This document shows, one piece after another, positions 39,613-48,408 of a stretch of 64,000 nucleotides of DNA (position 1 is the stretch's first letter; each line of letters starts with the position of its first letter). Source of the DNA: Candidatus Bathyarchaeota archaeon (GTDB taxonomy: Archaea > Thermoproteota > Bathyarchaeia > TCS64); NCBI GenBank assembly GCA_026014875.1, contig JAOZHO010000037.1, positions 248,001 through 312,000 of the forward strand, read 5' to 3'. Made by a program: the position numbers and the translations under genes. The notes beneath the pieces are model-generated. The model was not told where the DNA came from. It saw nothing but the letters and a program-made list of their open reading frames with translations, and did not search any database.

Positions 39613-40098
39613 CTATTCGCGTTCCTCGACGGGCCTTATCAATCCGTTCAGCAGCTCCAGGACCCGCCCCCGGTTCTCCGTGGTGAACACGAAGGGCCTG
39701 CCCCGCTTCATGCGGATCCGTACACCATCCCCGTAGGAGATCGTGAAGGCGAGGGCGCCATCCCCTCCGAACCTGATGCCGTACCCCCCGTACATCCCGA
39801 AGGATGTCGTGACGGGCTCCACCGAGGCGATGTCTTCCACGTGCACCGTCTTCCGGATGAAGCCGAAGGCCACCCGCACATCGCTCTCCGTGATCGATAC
39901 GGTGAGCGCCCTGAAGTTCAGGTAGATCGCAACGAAGATCAGGTCCAACCCCCCGTAGAGCCAGGCGAGGAGGGGCTCCCGGCTGCTCGCGAAGAGCTGC
40001 AGGGCGGCGAGGGGAGTCAGCGCGCATATCAGGAGACCTAGGGCCAGGGTCGTCCATGTGCCGAGGCGCAGCCTCTCCCCGTATATCTCAGGGTCCAA
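39613..40098 (-). CDS. Membrane protein with PH-like domain
   Basis: The 161-residue protein has two membrane segments (LALGLLICALTPLAALQLF; PLLAWLYGGLDLIFVAIYL). A soluble beta-rich half follows with ITESDVRVAFGFIRKTVHVEDIASVEPV and VRIRMKRGRPFVFTTENRGRVLELL. This resembles bacterial PH-like membrane proteins. The function is unknown. It is the first clearly cellular gene to the right of viral block C. Confidence 0.65.
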   Translation of the reverse strand: MDPEIYGERLRLGTWTTLALGLLICALTPLAALQLFASSREPLLAWLYGGLDLIFVAIYLNFRALTVSITESDVRVAFGFIRKTVHVEDIASVEPVTTSFGMYGGYGIRFGGDGALAFTISYGDGVRIRMKRGRPFVFTTENRGRVLELLNGLIRPVEERE

Positions 40099-40155
40099 TC
40101 CAGACTCGATCAGGTATAGGGAATATCTACGTTATATTAGATCGTCCCGAGTCGG

Positions 40156-41181
40156 TTATACGCGCCTCAGGAGCTCGTCGAACTCGGGGAGCCTGATACC
40201 CGTCCGTTCCTCGAGGAAGCCGTGGACGCTGTGGAGGTGCCCCAGGGACTCCTTCATCTGCTCCACGGCCCCGGCCCTCATGCCCGCCTCCTCAGCCCCC
40301 GCAGTGAGGGAGACGGTGACGTCCATCATCCGACGGAGTATCCCGGTCACCTCCCAGTAGCCCACGTCCCGGAGCTTCCGGCCAGATGCCGCCTCGTACC
40401 CCTGGAGGAGGGCCTCGCCGAAGGCCCTGTCCCAGAAGGCGCTCGCCAGGAGCACAGTCCAGAGGAGGTCCTCCCGGTAGTCCCCGGGCCTCGAGGCCCC
40501 CCAGTCGATGACTGCGTGGGAGCCGTCGGGCCTCACCATGATGTTCCCTGGGTGGAAGTCTCTGTGGAGCACTGAGACACCCTCCTCTGAGACTCCTCCC
40601 CGGTGCTCGTCAAGCCAGTCGAGGATGGGGACGAACCATCCAAGGCCCCGGTCCTCCATCTCCTCCCGATCCTTCTGGATCTTCGCCTCCAGATACTCAT
40701 GGGTGGTCCCGTAGGGCGCGTCGGGGAATATCTCCTCGCTGTCGACGCGGTGGAGGTCGGCGAAGAGCCTCGAGGCGGTGGCGATGTGGGGTCCCAGGGA
40801 CTCCCTGGGGGCCCTCAGGAAGTCGTCCAGCATGTTGCGGCCCGGGACCCATTCCAGAACCAGGAAAGGCTTCCCCAGGTACTCCCCGGTGGGCTCCAGG
40901 TCGTAGACCTCGGGCACCGGGTAGCCCACGGCCCCCAGCCCGCCCATCACAGTGAACTCCCTCTCGGCCTTCTCCGCACCCCCCCTCCCCGAGTGGAGTC
41001 TAACGACCATTTTCCGTCTGCGCGGGGCGCCGCCTTCCTCGTACTCCATGGTGAATCCGTAGAGCTCGGTCTCCCAGCCAGAGGTCATGTCCTCCACATC
41101 GGTGACGGAGACGCCCTCCCAGCTGGGGTGGGCTCCTTGATAATAATCCAGGAGTGCTGCCACACTAATCTTCGGATTCAT
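40156..41181 (-). CDS. Aminoglycoside phosphotransferase-family kinase
   Basis: The 341-residue protein has the kinase core of the APH/choline kinase group: PFLVLEWVPGRNML as hinge, VLHRDFHPGNIMV (catalytic Asp and Asn, about 211-222) and AVIDWGASRPGDYREDL (metal-binding Asp). Members phosphorylate small molecules such as aminoglycosides, choline or sugars; the substrate here is unknown. It is divergent from the histidine phosphatase-like gene. Confidence 0.85.
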   Translation of the reverse strand: MNPKISVAALLDYYQGAHPSWEGVSVTDVEDMTSGWETELYGFTMEYEEGGAPRRRKMVVRLHSGRGGAEKAEREFTVMGGLGAVGYPVPEVYDLEPTGEYLGKPFLVLEWVPGRNMLDDFLRAPRESLGPHIATASRLFADLHRVDSEEIFPDAPYGTTHEYLEAKIQKDREEMEDRGLGWFVPILDWLDEHRGGVSEEGVSVLHRDFHPGNIMVRPDGSHAVIDWGASRPGDYREDLLWTVLLASAFWDRAFGEALLQGYEAASGRKLRDVGYWEVTGILRRMMDVTVSLTAGAEEAGMRAGAVEQMKESLGHLHSVHGFLEERTGIRLPEFDELLRRV

Positions 41182-41284
41182 CGCCCCCGTCCCCTCAAAA
41201 CAAGGTATTAGGCAGCTTTGATAAGGTAGAACTTTGCGGATCCGCCGTGTAGTCGGGAAATCGTTTTATGCGGGAGGGGCTTCA

Positions 41285-42013
41285 GTGCATTGCATGACCG
41301 GAATCCTGGATAGGGTTGAATGGGGAGGCCCCGCCCTGAAGCTCCTAGCCCACTGTCGATCCCTGGACCCGGCCCTCCCGGCGGCGATGCACATCAGGCA
41401 CTCGGAGCGCCCCCGGATCCATAACCCCGACGATCTCCACGCCCTCCTCAACGAGAGAGGCAGGGAGGCTGCCCGGGATTTCGGGTCCCGGCTCCCCGAA
41501 GAGCGATTGTACAGGCTCCATCACTCCTACTTCGACAGGGCGAAGGAGACCGCAGAAGAGATCCTCGAAGGGATCGAGGACACGGGGGGCGAGGCAGAGA
41601 TGGTAGGAACGGTCGATCTGGAGACCATACTGGACCTCGAGAGGTATAACCACTACTTCGAGAGGGACTGCCTGGAGGGGGACACCCCCGAGTCGGCCAC
41701 AGACTACTTCTTCAAGTGGGCGAGCAACCGCTATCCCCCGGACGAGATCGTTCCCACCCTCGAGTTCGCCCAGAATTGCGCCGGGATACTAAAAGGGGAT
41801 CTGGGGGCGGGGGGCCCCCAATCCATGGAGATCTACGTGAGCCACGACACCTGGGTCATGGCCCTGATGTATCACTGGTTCGGGATGGGCCCGCCCCGGG
41901 ACTGGGTCAGGTTCATGGATGGCTTCGTGCTCCAGATCAAAGGATCCAAGTTCAAGGCGTTCACCAGGGACTCGGAGATCAACCTCCACCGCCCCCACTG
42001 GTGGAACCTGTAA
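41285..42013 (+). CDS. Histidine phosphatase superfamily protein
   Basis: The RHSER motif with its catalytic His (MHIRHSERP, about 35) and a late VSHDTWV His are the marks of the phosphoglycerate-mutase-like branch 1 fold. Middle segments HHSYFDRAKETAEEIL and LERYNHYFERDC also fit. GTG at 41285 lies seven bases after a GGAGG-type site and gives 242 residues; ATG at 41294 is near. Phosphatase or mutase activity on a small metabolite is likely; the substrate is unknown. Confidence 0.78.
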   Translation: MHCMTGILDRVEWGGPALKLLAHCRSLDPALPAAMHIRHSERPRIHNPDDLHALLNERGREAARDFGSRLPEERLYRLHHSYFDRAKETAEEILEGIEDTGGEAEMVGTVDLETILDLERYNHYFERDCLEGDTPESATDYFFKWASNRYPPDEIVPTLEFAQNCAGILKGDLGAGGPQSMEIYVSHDTWVMALMYHWFGMGPPRDWVRFMDGFVLQIKGSKFKAFTRDSEINLHRPHWWNL

Positions 42014-42076
42014 CGGCTAGATGAGGAGGCTCAGCTCGTCGAAGAGCAGAATCCCCAGTATGTGGATCATGAGTAT

Positions 42077-42256
42077 TTAGAGCACCTCGTCCAAGTGAGC
42101 CGGCATGATGAGGGGCAGGATGGGGAAAATGAGCATTATTCTCTGAATGACCCCGGAGAGGAGTTTGGAAACCCCCATCTCCACGTGGAAGAACACCAAC
42201 AGGGCCCCCACCGCTATGATGGTGGCCACGATGTACATGTTCTTCACAAGTTTCAC
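42077..42256 (-). CDS. Small two-span membrane protein (59 aa)
   Basis: A GTG at 42256 preceded by GAGG opens a frame with two hydrophobic helices (MYIVATIIAVGALLVFFHV and VIQRIMLIFPILPLIMP) and an acidic end (HLDEVL). The codon pattern is that of a true gene, and the plus-strand frames over it are not. It lies downstream of the DUF1080 gene on the same strand. Function unknown. Confidence 0.5.
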   Translation of the reverse strand: MKLVKNMYIVATIIAVGALLVFFHVEMGVSKLLSGVIQRIMLIFPILPLIMPAHLDEVL

Positions 42257-42386
42257 GGATTCAAACCCTCGATTCTAGGGGTGGGAGAAGAGGCGAGCCA
42301 GAATAATCTTCTTTCCGGAAATCAAGCACCGGTGAAACGTTCAAGCATGCTCCCCCTGAGCGGAGCCCCCGTGAGCCAATGACTCC

Positions 42387-43253
42387 TCAGACCGACCGCC
42401 TGATCACCAGATTCCTGTACTCCACGGCTTTGTGGTCCCCCTGGAGCATGATGGGGCCCGGCTCGCCTTCCATGGAGTCCAGGGCGCCGCCGGTCAGACC
42501 CGGGATCTCCTGGTTCTCGATGACGGTCTCCCCGTTGAAGACGATGGTCACCCACCTGCCCACCAGGGTGATATCGTAGGTGTTCCACTCCCCCGGGGAC
42601 TTCATCATCTTCCGGTTCGGCGCCAAGTATCCGTAAACCGAGCCGGTGGTTCTCGGGCCCGGCTCCCGTTGGTGGTCGTCCACGATCTGGACCTCATACC
42701 GCCCCCTCAGATAGACGCCGCTGTTGCCTCCCTCGGGTATCTTGAACTCGGCGTGGAGTGTGAAATCGGTGAACTTGTCCTTGGTCACCAGATCAACGCT
42801 GGGGGGAGAGTTGCTCAGCAGACCATCCTCGACCTTCCAGCCGTTCGGCCCCTCAGGGAATCTCAGCCTCCAGTTGTCAAGCCCTCCCTGAATCAAGTTG
42901 AAGGGTTCCCCCCACTCCACGTCTTCATTGTGGTTCAGGGGGGGTGCCGGGACAGCGCTGAATCTTATCCAGTTCTCGTCCTCGTCGTTGGTCTCTCCCT
43001 CGATCCGCCCGTCGACCAGCCTCCCCCTGAAGAAGAGGTCTCCCTTGTGTTTCTCGTACTGCGGCGGGAGACGGAAGTAAATCTCGTGGTCCTCGAATCT
43101 GACCTCGGTCATGGGCCGGGCGCTGCCCTCGATGCCCACGAACCGCCCCCTCAGCTTCCCTCCTTCATCGGTGAACTCGAACCAGGAAGCATACTCCCTT
43201 CGGAGACCCTGGACGGTTACATCCCATCGCCCATAGATCATGGAAACCATCAC
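42387..43253 (-). CDS. DUF1080 / 3-keto-disaccharide hydrolase-like protein
   Basis: The C-terminal ~190 residues are a concanavalin-like beta-sandwich with DUF1080 marks: FTDFTLHAEFKIPEGGNSGVYLRGRYEVQI, GEWNTYDITLVG, and PIMLQGDHKAVEYRNLVIR at the end. The first ~100 residues form a small beta domain (GRWDVTVQG, LRGRFVGIEG, DHEIYFRLPPQYE). DUF1080 proteins bind or cleave sugars and are common in Planctomycetes and Bacteroidetes; few occur in archaea. No signal peptide is seen, so it may act in the cytoplasm. It is coupled to a tiny upstream gene. Confidence 0.82.
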   Translation of the reverse strand: MMVSMIYGRWDVTVQGLRREYASWFEFTDEGGKLRGRFVGIEGSARPMTEVRFEDHEIYFRLPPQYEKHKGDLFFRGRLVDGRIEGETNDEDENWIRFSAVPAPPLNHNEDVEWGEPFNLIQGGLDNWRLRFPEGPNGWKVEDGLLSNSPPSVDLVTKDKFTDFTLHAEFKIPEGGNSGVYLRGRYEVQIVDDHQREPGPRTTGSVYGYLAPNRKMMKSPGEWNTYDITLVGRWVTIVFNGETVIENQEIPGLTGGALDSMEGEPGPIMLQGDHKAVEYRNLVIRRSV

Positions 43254-43396
43254 GACCCCTTCTCCACGGCGTGGCTCACGTCCTCTCCTCTCTTACCAAG
43301 CTCTGTGATGAGCACCTCGCTCATATCCTCGGACTCGGCGCAGTCCCTCTCCAGTGTGGGCCCCATGAGCCAGGTGCCAATTTCAGCTATCTTCAT
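43250..43396 (-). CDS. Small acidic protein upstream of DUF1080 gene (48 aa)
   Basis: From ATG at 43396 the product reads MKIAEIGTWLMGPTLERD, then CAESEDMSEVLITELGKRG. The stop overlaps the start of the DUF1080 gene (GTGATG), so they are probably translated together. A GGGGGT lies before the start. No family is recognised. Confidence 0.45.
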   Translation of the reverse strand: MKIAEIGTWLMGPTLERDCAESEDMSEVLITELGKRGEDVSHAVEKGS

Positions 43397-43561
43397 ATTA
43401 CCCCCGACAAACCCGTATTCTCTACAAAAGCATCTGGTATTTAACAACGAAGCGAGACAGGGAATAGACTACGATCTTACATGGTTAGAGTGTTCTAACG
43501 GGAGACTGGGGGGGTATAGTGTGTGCTAATGTTAAATCACGGATCCAACGATCAACTATAC

Positions 43562-43801
43562 ATGCGTGCGTATATTCTGGTCCATGTCGACCCTGGTCAC
43601 GAGATGGACATCATTGACGGGAGTGCGATGAGTGCAGGCATATCTTCCTTCGCGGGAGTCGTTCAGGCGAATGTTGTTCACGGGGCATACGACATAGTAG
43701 TCGTGGTGGAAGGGGATGCAAAGACCATAGATGAGACGATCCTGAAGCTCAGAAAGATACCCCACGTGAAGAAAACAGAGTCGCTTCTCACGATGCACTA
43801 G
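43562..43801 (+). CDS. Stand-alone Lrp/AsnC ligand-binding (RAM) domain protein
   Basis: The 79-residue protein is a single beta-alpha-beta-beta-alpha-beta ACT-like domain: MRAYILVHVDPGHEMDIID, VVQANVVHGAYDIVVVVEG, and ILKLRKIPHVKKTESLL. It lacks the HTH domain of full Lrp regulators. Stand-alone RAM proteins bind amino acids and form rings, and may act as co-regulators. A longer frame begins at 43523, but ATG at 43562 is the natural family start. Confidence 0.82.
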   Translation: MRAYILVHVDPGHEMDIIDGSAMSAGISSFAGVVQANVVHGAYDIVVVVEGDAKTIDETILKLRKIPHVKKTESLLTMH

Positions 43802-44225
43802 CCCGTACAGGCCTCTTCCCGCCAGAATGTTTATTATCACCTCAACTTTTTATTAAAAAAAATATGCCATTTTCACATATAGGGGAGTTAAAGTTTACCT
43901 CCCCCACACACACTTTCGAAGAAACCAGAGTGGAATAATTGATCGAATAAATGGTTACTAGGGGTAACGCGCGCGCGATGTTGATTTCGGAGACAAACAA
44001 AACAAGTTATTGGATTATAGGTTGATGATAAAAGGGGGAGAGGGCTGGCGCACAGAGCTTACCCAATTTGGACATGTCTAATTAGAACCTGTGCGAGGTG
44101 AAATATGAGAAAAGGCATAACTTCACTCATTCTCCCCATCCCCCGCGCGCGCTTTACGACATGCGCGAATACATCATAATCATAAAGCACAAGATTTTTC
44201 TTGCACGCGCGCGCAGAATTGTTCC
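43802..44225. other. A/T-rich gene-free stretch with alternating CG tracts
   Basis: The stretch is A/T-rich but contains alternating CG tracts at about 43966, 44145 and 44206. I see no coding frame with good codon pattern, no RNA gene and no clear repeat besides these tracts. The last tract lies 12 bases before the start of the OFA-family transporter. Confidence 0.5.
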
Positions 44226-45488
44226 ATGTCTGACATACTAAAAAACCCGGGCTGGAAGGTGACCTTTGCTGGTACCGGGATAAATTTAGCACTTGGAGTT
44301 CTCTATACCTGGAGTATTTTTCAAGCGGTTATCGTGTCCTCAATTGAATCTGGTGATGGGGCCTTTACCTGGAGTAGATCTTCAGTAGGTGATCCCTATG
44401 CGGTTGCTTGTCTAGTGTTTGCTTTCACTATGATTATCGCAGGTAAGGCCCAGGATATGTTTGGTCCCAGAAAAACTGCATTTATTGGTGGCATCCTGGT
44501 TGGCCTTGGGTTACTGGTGATCTCTGTAAGTAACAGTTATTTCGTCTGGGTACTTGGCTTTGGTGTACTTGCAGGTGCCGGAATTGGCTTTGGCTATGCC
44601 TCCGCAACACCACCGGCCCTCAAATGGTTCCCGGGCAGTCAAACAGGTCTTATAGCAGGCCTGGTTGTGGCAGGATTTGGCCTGGCGCCTGTGTATATCG
44701 CTCCCCTGGCTTCTTACCTGGTGAATTCCGTTGGTATGTCGACAGCCATGTTGATCTTCTCGATCGCCTTCTTTGCCGTGGTGAGTATTTTATCGACCTT
44801 CCTCGTGAATCCTTCTGAAGGCTATGTGGCTCCTATCCGCTCGGATGCCAAGGCAACCTCAGCTGCAACGGTCGAAGCCAGCCAGGAATTGAGCACTTCA
44901 GAACTACTGAAATCGGTTGATTTCTGGAAACTCTGGGTCCTCTACTTTATCGCTTCGGGTGCTGGCCTGATGGTCATTAGTAGCGTCGCAGGTATGGCAA
45001 AAGCCAGTATGGGCGAGACAGCCTTTATAGTTGTCGCCATCATGGCGGTTGGTAATGCCTCAGGTCGAATTATCGCGGGCGTCGTATCCGATGTGATTGG
45101 GCGGAAGTTAGCCCTGACAGCCTTCCTGGTCTTACAGTCATTGAATATGTTCCTGGCAATCTTAATAGTGTCTTCGGGCACCCCGGCCTTGTTCATTATC
45201 CTGAGCGCGACCTTCATCGGCTTTAACTACGGTACCAATCTGACAATCTTCCCCGCCTTTTGTAAAGTCTGGTGGGGTGCAAAGAACTTTGGTATCAACT
45301 ATGGCCTGTTATTCAGTTCCTGGGGTGTCGGTGGATTTATCATGACCCGCATTTCGTCCATGTTGGTTGCCAGTACAGGTACTTATGTGAGGTCATTTGT
45401 TGTAGCCGGAACGTTACTGGCGATTGGTGTTGTCATTAGCTTGAGTTTGCGCACCACAATTGCGACAAAGCCCCAGGTAGCACATTAA
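44226..45488 (+). CDS. OFA-family (oxalate/formate antiporter-like) MFS transporter
   Basis: The 420-residue protein has 12 membrane segments and OFA marks: GINLALGVLYTWSIFQAVI near the start, AGKAQDMFGPRKTAFIGG (loop 2-3), ALKWFPGSQTGLIAGLVVAGFGL and the second-half GRIIAGVVSDVIGRKLAL. Relatives carry small organic acids such as oxalate, formate or pyruvate; the substrate is not proven. Base and codon use are much less GC-rich than in most of the window, pointing to transfer, possibly from a bacterium. Acetate metabolism genes follow. Confidence 0.88.
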   Translation: MSDILKNPGWKVTFAGTGINLALGVLYTWSIFQAVIVSSIESGDGAFTWSRSSVGDPYAVACLVFAFTMIIAGKAQDMFGPRKTAFIGGILVGLGLLVISVSNSYFVWVLGFGVLAGAGIGFGYASATPPALKWFPGSQTGLIAGLVVAGFGLAPVYIAPLASYLVNSVGMSTAMLIFSIAFFAVVSILSTFLVNPSEGYVAPIRSDAKATSAATVEASQELSTSELLKSVDFWKLWVLYFIASGAGLMVISSVAGMAKASMGETAFIVVAIMAVGNASGRIIAGVVSDVIGRKLALTAFLVLQSLNMFLAILIVSSGTPALFIILSATFIGFNYGTNLTIFPAFCKVWWGAKNFGINYGLLFSSWGVGGFIMTRISSMLVASTGTYVRSFVVAGTLLAIGVVISLSLRTTIATKPQVAH

Positions 45489-45610
45489 TTACTCCTGAAA
45501 TACGGTACACTCGCGCGCGCAGCCAGCCACTATTCGAAAAAGCAAGAAAAATGTCCCCCATTCTTCTAGGAAGGAGGTACGGGGGAAACCTGGGTTTCCG
45601 CGCGCGCGTC

Positions 45611-45906
45611 TAGCAGAGCCAGCATCCCAATCCGCCATGGCCGCCTACCTCCTGATCTGAGGGTTGTTCACCGCATTAATGTCGGTGTCCGCCTCTAGAC
45701 TGAACAAGGCACTACTCACAGTCTTCATCACATTGACCATCCTCTTCGTGCTACTGGCGATAGGACAATACAGCCCCCTCGTCCACACAATCGCAGGATA
45801 CGAAGGCATCATATGTGGATTCACGGCGATCTACACCGGATTCGCAGACCTAACCAACGAAGTCTACGGCAGAACAGTACTCCCTATCTGGCCGATAAAA
45901 AAATAG
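45611..45906 (+). pseudogene. Broken acetate transporter (AceTr/YaaH-type) C-terminal part
   Basis: One frame reads LAEPASQSAMAAYLLI, a TGA stop, then GLFTALMSVSASRLNKALLT. It continues to the family end (GYEGIICGFTAIYTGFADL, then YGRTVLPIWP). The TGA at 45658-45660 stands where the family has Trp (TGG). Only the last ~95 residues of a ~200-residue transporter remain. TCTAGCAGAGCC occurs at both ends (45609 and 45932). It lies before the acetyl-CoA synthetase gene, with which an intact copy would have worked. Confidence 0.75.
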
Positions 45907-46100
45907 AAAAACACCCGCGATAAAAACCGGGTCTAGCAGAGCCGGGACCACTGTGTCCCCCTTTTTCTTAGCATACTCAACGTTCAAGCTGACAAATGAT
46001 CGGGCGTCTCCTACCGCGTATTACAATCGTCTACGGGCATCTAGGGGAGGACCCTGCAGTTGATCGACCACTGATCTTGGAGTAAACAGAGAGATTTCGA

Positions 46101-46113
46101 AAAGTATATTTAA
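46101..46113 (+). promoter_or_regulatory. TATA-type promoter of the acetyl-CoA synthetase gene
   Basis: AAAGTATATTTAA lies 28-40 bases before the ATG, preceded by a purine-rich BRE-like CGAAAA. Transcription would begin a few bases before the start codon. Confidence 0.55.
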
Positions 46114-46140
46114 CGTGTTGTGTATTACGTTTGACCTTTC

Positions 46141-48090
46141 ATGAGTGAAGATTACCTGTCTGCGCTCCCAGTGAACGAAAAGTTCGAGCCCAACCAGAAG
46201 CTGAAGGAGATGTGGAAGTTCTCCATCGAGAATCCTGAGGCGTTCTGGGCCGAGGAGGCGAAGCAGCTCGACTGGTTCAAGAGCTGGGACGGAGTCTTGG
46301 AGTGGGAGAATAAGAAAGCCCGCTGGTTCAACGGCGGGAAACTGAACGCAAGCTACAACTGCGTGGACCGCCACGTGGCCACGTGGAGGAAAAACAAAGT
46401 CGCCTACATATGGGAGGGTGAACCCGGCGATAAGAGGGTCATCACCTACGGCGAGCTATACAGGGAGGTGAATCGCTTCGCCTCCGTCCTGAAGGAGATG
46501 GGAGTGAAGAAGGGCACCTTCGTCGCGATGTACATGCCCATGATCCCCGAGCTCCCCGTAGCGATGCTCGCGTGCGCCCGCCTCGGCGCCCCCTTCACCC
46601 AGGTCTACTCTGGGTTCAGCGTCGGGGCCCTCGCGGAGAGGGTTCAGAGCACCGAGGCCGAGGTGATAATTACTGCCGACGGGGTCTTTAGGCGGAACAA
46701 GGTTATCGACCTCAAGGGGGTCGTGGACAAGGCCGCCGACCAGTGCCCCAGCGTCAGGAAGGTCATCACCGTGGAGAGGACCAAGCACGGCGTGGAGATG
46801 AACCCGGAAAGGGACATCTGGTACCACGACGCCATCGCGGGGGCCAAGGAGAGTTACGTCGCCCCCGTGCCCGTTGAGGCATCCCACATACTCTACGTCC
46901 TCTACACCTCGGGGACCACCGCAAAGCCAAAGGGAGTCCAGGTCTGCACCGGTGGATACCTCACCTACGCCAGCTCAACACTGAAATGGGCCTTCGACGT
47001 CAACGACGAGGACGTCTGGTGGTGCTTCGCCGACGTCGGCTGGGTCACCGGCCACAGCTACATCGTCTTCGCCCCCCTGGTTCTGGGGCTCACCAGCGTC
47101 ATGTACGAGGGGGCTCCCGACCATCCCGACCCCGGGAGGACATGGAGGATGATCGAGGATTATGGGGTCAACAAGTTCTACACCTCCCCCACACTCCTCA
47201 GGCTCCTCATGAAGTTCGGGGACGACATCCCCGCTAAATCCGACCTCAGTAGCCTGAAGGTCTTGGGTTCCGTCGGGGAGCCCATCAACCCCGAGGTCTG
47301 GAGATGGTACTACAAAGTCATCGGGAAGGAGCGCTGCCCAGTCATCGACACATGGTGGCAGACCGAGACCGGGGGATTCATGATCTCCCCGGCCCCGGGC
47401 ATCCAGCACTTGCCCCTGAAGGCGGGCTCAGCCACCTTCCCCATGCCTGGGATCGACCCGGTGGTGGTCAACGAGGACGGGGACCCGGTGCCCATGGGGG
47501 AGAAGGGTTACATGGTCATCAGGAAGCCCTGGCCGGGGATGCTCATGACCCTCTACAAGGACGACGAGAGATACCGGGACTACTACTGGAACAGGTACCC
47601 CAACGCCGACGGTGACCGCTTCTACACCGGGGACTACGCCGTCCAGGACAAGGATGGCTACTACTGGCTCCTGGGGAGATCCGATGACGTCCTCAAGGTC
47701 GCCGGGCACAGGCTCGGGACCATCGAGCTCGAGGACGCCCTCGTGAGCCACCCCGCCGTCGCCGAGGCCTCAGTCGTGGGCATAAAGGACCCCATCAAGA
47801 TGGAGGTCCCCATCGGCCTCGTGATCCTCAAGATAGGGAACAAGCCCAGCCCCGAACTCGCCCAGGAGCTCAGGCTCCACGTGAGGAAGGTGATAGGCCC
47901 CTTGGCGACCCCGGCGGCGATCTACTTCGTGGGGAACATGCCCAAGACCAGGAGCGGGAAGATCATGCGGCGGGTCATCAAGGCCATCGTCGAGGGAGAA
48001 CCCGTAGGGGACACGTCGACCCTGGAGGACCAAGCCGCAGTGGAAGAGGTCAGAAGGGTCGTGGAAGCCAGCAGGGCGGGCTCGGACTAG
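46141..48090 (+). CDS. acs: Acetyl-CoA synthetase, AMP-forming
   Basis: The 649-residue enzyme activates acetate to acetyl-CoA with ATP via acetyl-AMP. ANL-family motifs are in order: YTSGTTAKPKGVQV (ATP loop, about 257-270), DTWWQTETGG (about 402-411), YTGDYAVQDKDGYYWLLGRSDD (hinge, about 495-516) and PKTRSGKIMRR (about 602-612, the catalytic Lys). The length is that of typical acetyl-CoA synthetases. The gene follows a broken acetate transporter and an OFA transporter, so this region once handled small-acid uptake. Confidence 0.95.
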   Translation: MSEDYLSALPVNEKFEPNQKLKEMWKFSIENPEAFWAEEAKQLDWFKSWDGVLEWENKKARWFNGGKLNASYNCVDRHVATWRKNKVAYIWEGEPGDKRVITYGELYREVNRFASVLKEMGVKKGTFVAMYMPMIPELPVAMLACARLGAPFTQVYSGFSVGALAERVQSTEAEVIITADGVFRRNKVIDLKGVVDKAADQCPSVRKVITVERTKHGVEMNPERDIWYHDAIAGAKESYVAPVPVEASHILYVLYTSGTTAKPKGVQVCTGGYLTYASSTLKWAFDVNDEDVWWCFADVGWVTGHSYIVFAPLVLGLTSVMYEGAPDHPDPGRTWRMIEDYGVNKFYTSPTLLRLLMKFGDDIPAKSDLSSLKVLGSVGEPINPEVWRWYYKVIGKERCPVIDTWWQTETGGFMISPAPGIQHLPLKAGSATFPMPGIDPVVVNEDGDPVPMGEKGYMVIRKPWPGMLMTLYKDDERYRDYYWNRYPNADGDRFYTGDYAVQDKDGYYWLLGRSDDVLKVAGHRLGTIELEDALVSHPAVAEASVVGIKDPIKMEVPIGLVILKIGNKPSPELAQELRLHVRKVIGPLATPAAIYFVGNMPKTRSGKIMRRVIKAIVEGEPVGDTSTLEDQAAVEEVRRVVEASRAGSD

Positions 48091-48408
48091 GGAAGCATCC
48101 TTCCCTGATCCAAGCCAACCGCTCACCCCCCTTTTAATTTTTTAATTCTTTTTTGATCAAGTAGATGGAGCAAAAGACGGCATACCGGATGTTCTGGCTG
48201 GTCTGATACTCGGCATCAGCGCCCTCACACTGGCCCGCCTTCGCTCTCGCAGGAATCGCGCTTGTCGGAGCGTCCCTCGTCGTCTCCAGCTCACTCATCT
48301 CTGGCGTCCTGGGGGCCGCGGACTTCGCAGTGGCCTAAGTCGGCCTCGGAGCGCATCAGGGAGAGGGTTGAGAAGGGGGGATATCAGAGGAAGGAAAAAG
48401 GGAAGAAA
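48091..48408. other. Spacer with a decayed membrane-protein fragment
   Basis: Around 48170-48339 two plus-strand frames together read like membrane helices: DVLAGLILGISALTLA, then after a frameshift FALAGIALVGASLVVSSSLI to a TAA stop. This suggests the remains of a small membrane protein. The rest is a short A/T-rich piece (a possible terminator for acs, TTTTTAATTTTTTAATTCTTTT near 48131) and the end of the SAH hydrolase region. Confidence 0.35.

Noticed and set aside
43872-43895. Sixth copy of the viral two-box promoter (CATTTTC-N10-GAGTTAA)
   Set aside because: The spacing fits but the first box deviates (GAGTTAA on the plus strand) and no minus-strand viral gene follows. Treated as a chance match in A/T-rich DNA.
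44059-44292. Minus-strand 77-residue frame before the OFA transporter
   Set aside because: It overlaps the transporter start and CG tracts, and its composition is not gene-like.
45658-45660. TGA read as tryptophan in the acetate transporter
   Set aside because: All intact genes in the window end normally at TGA and the N-terminal half is missing, so a pseudogene explains it better.
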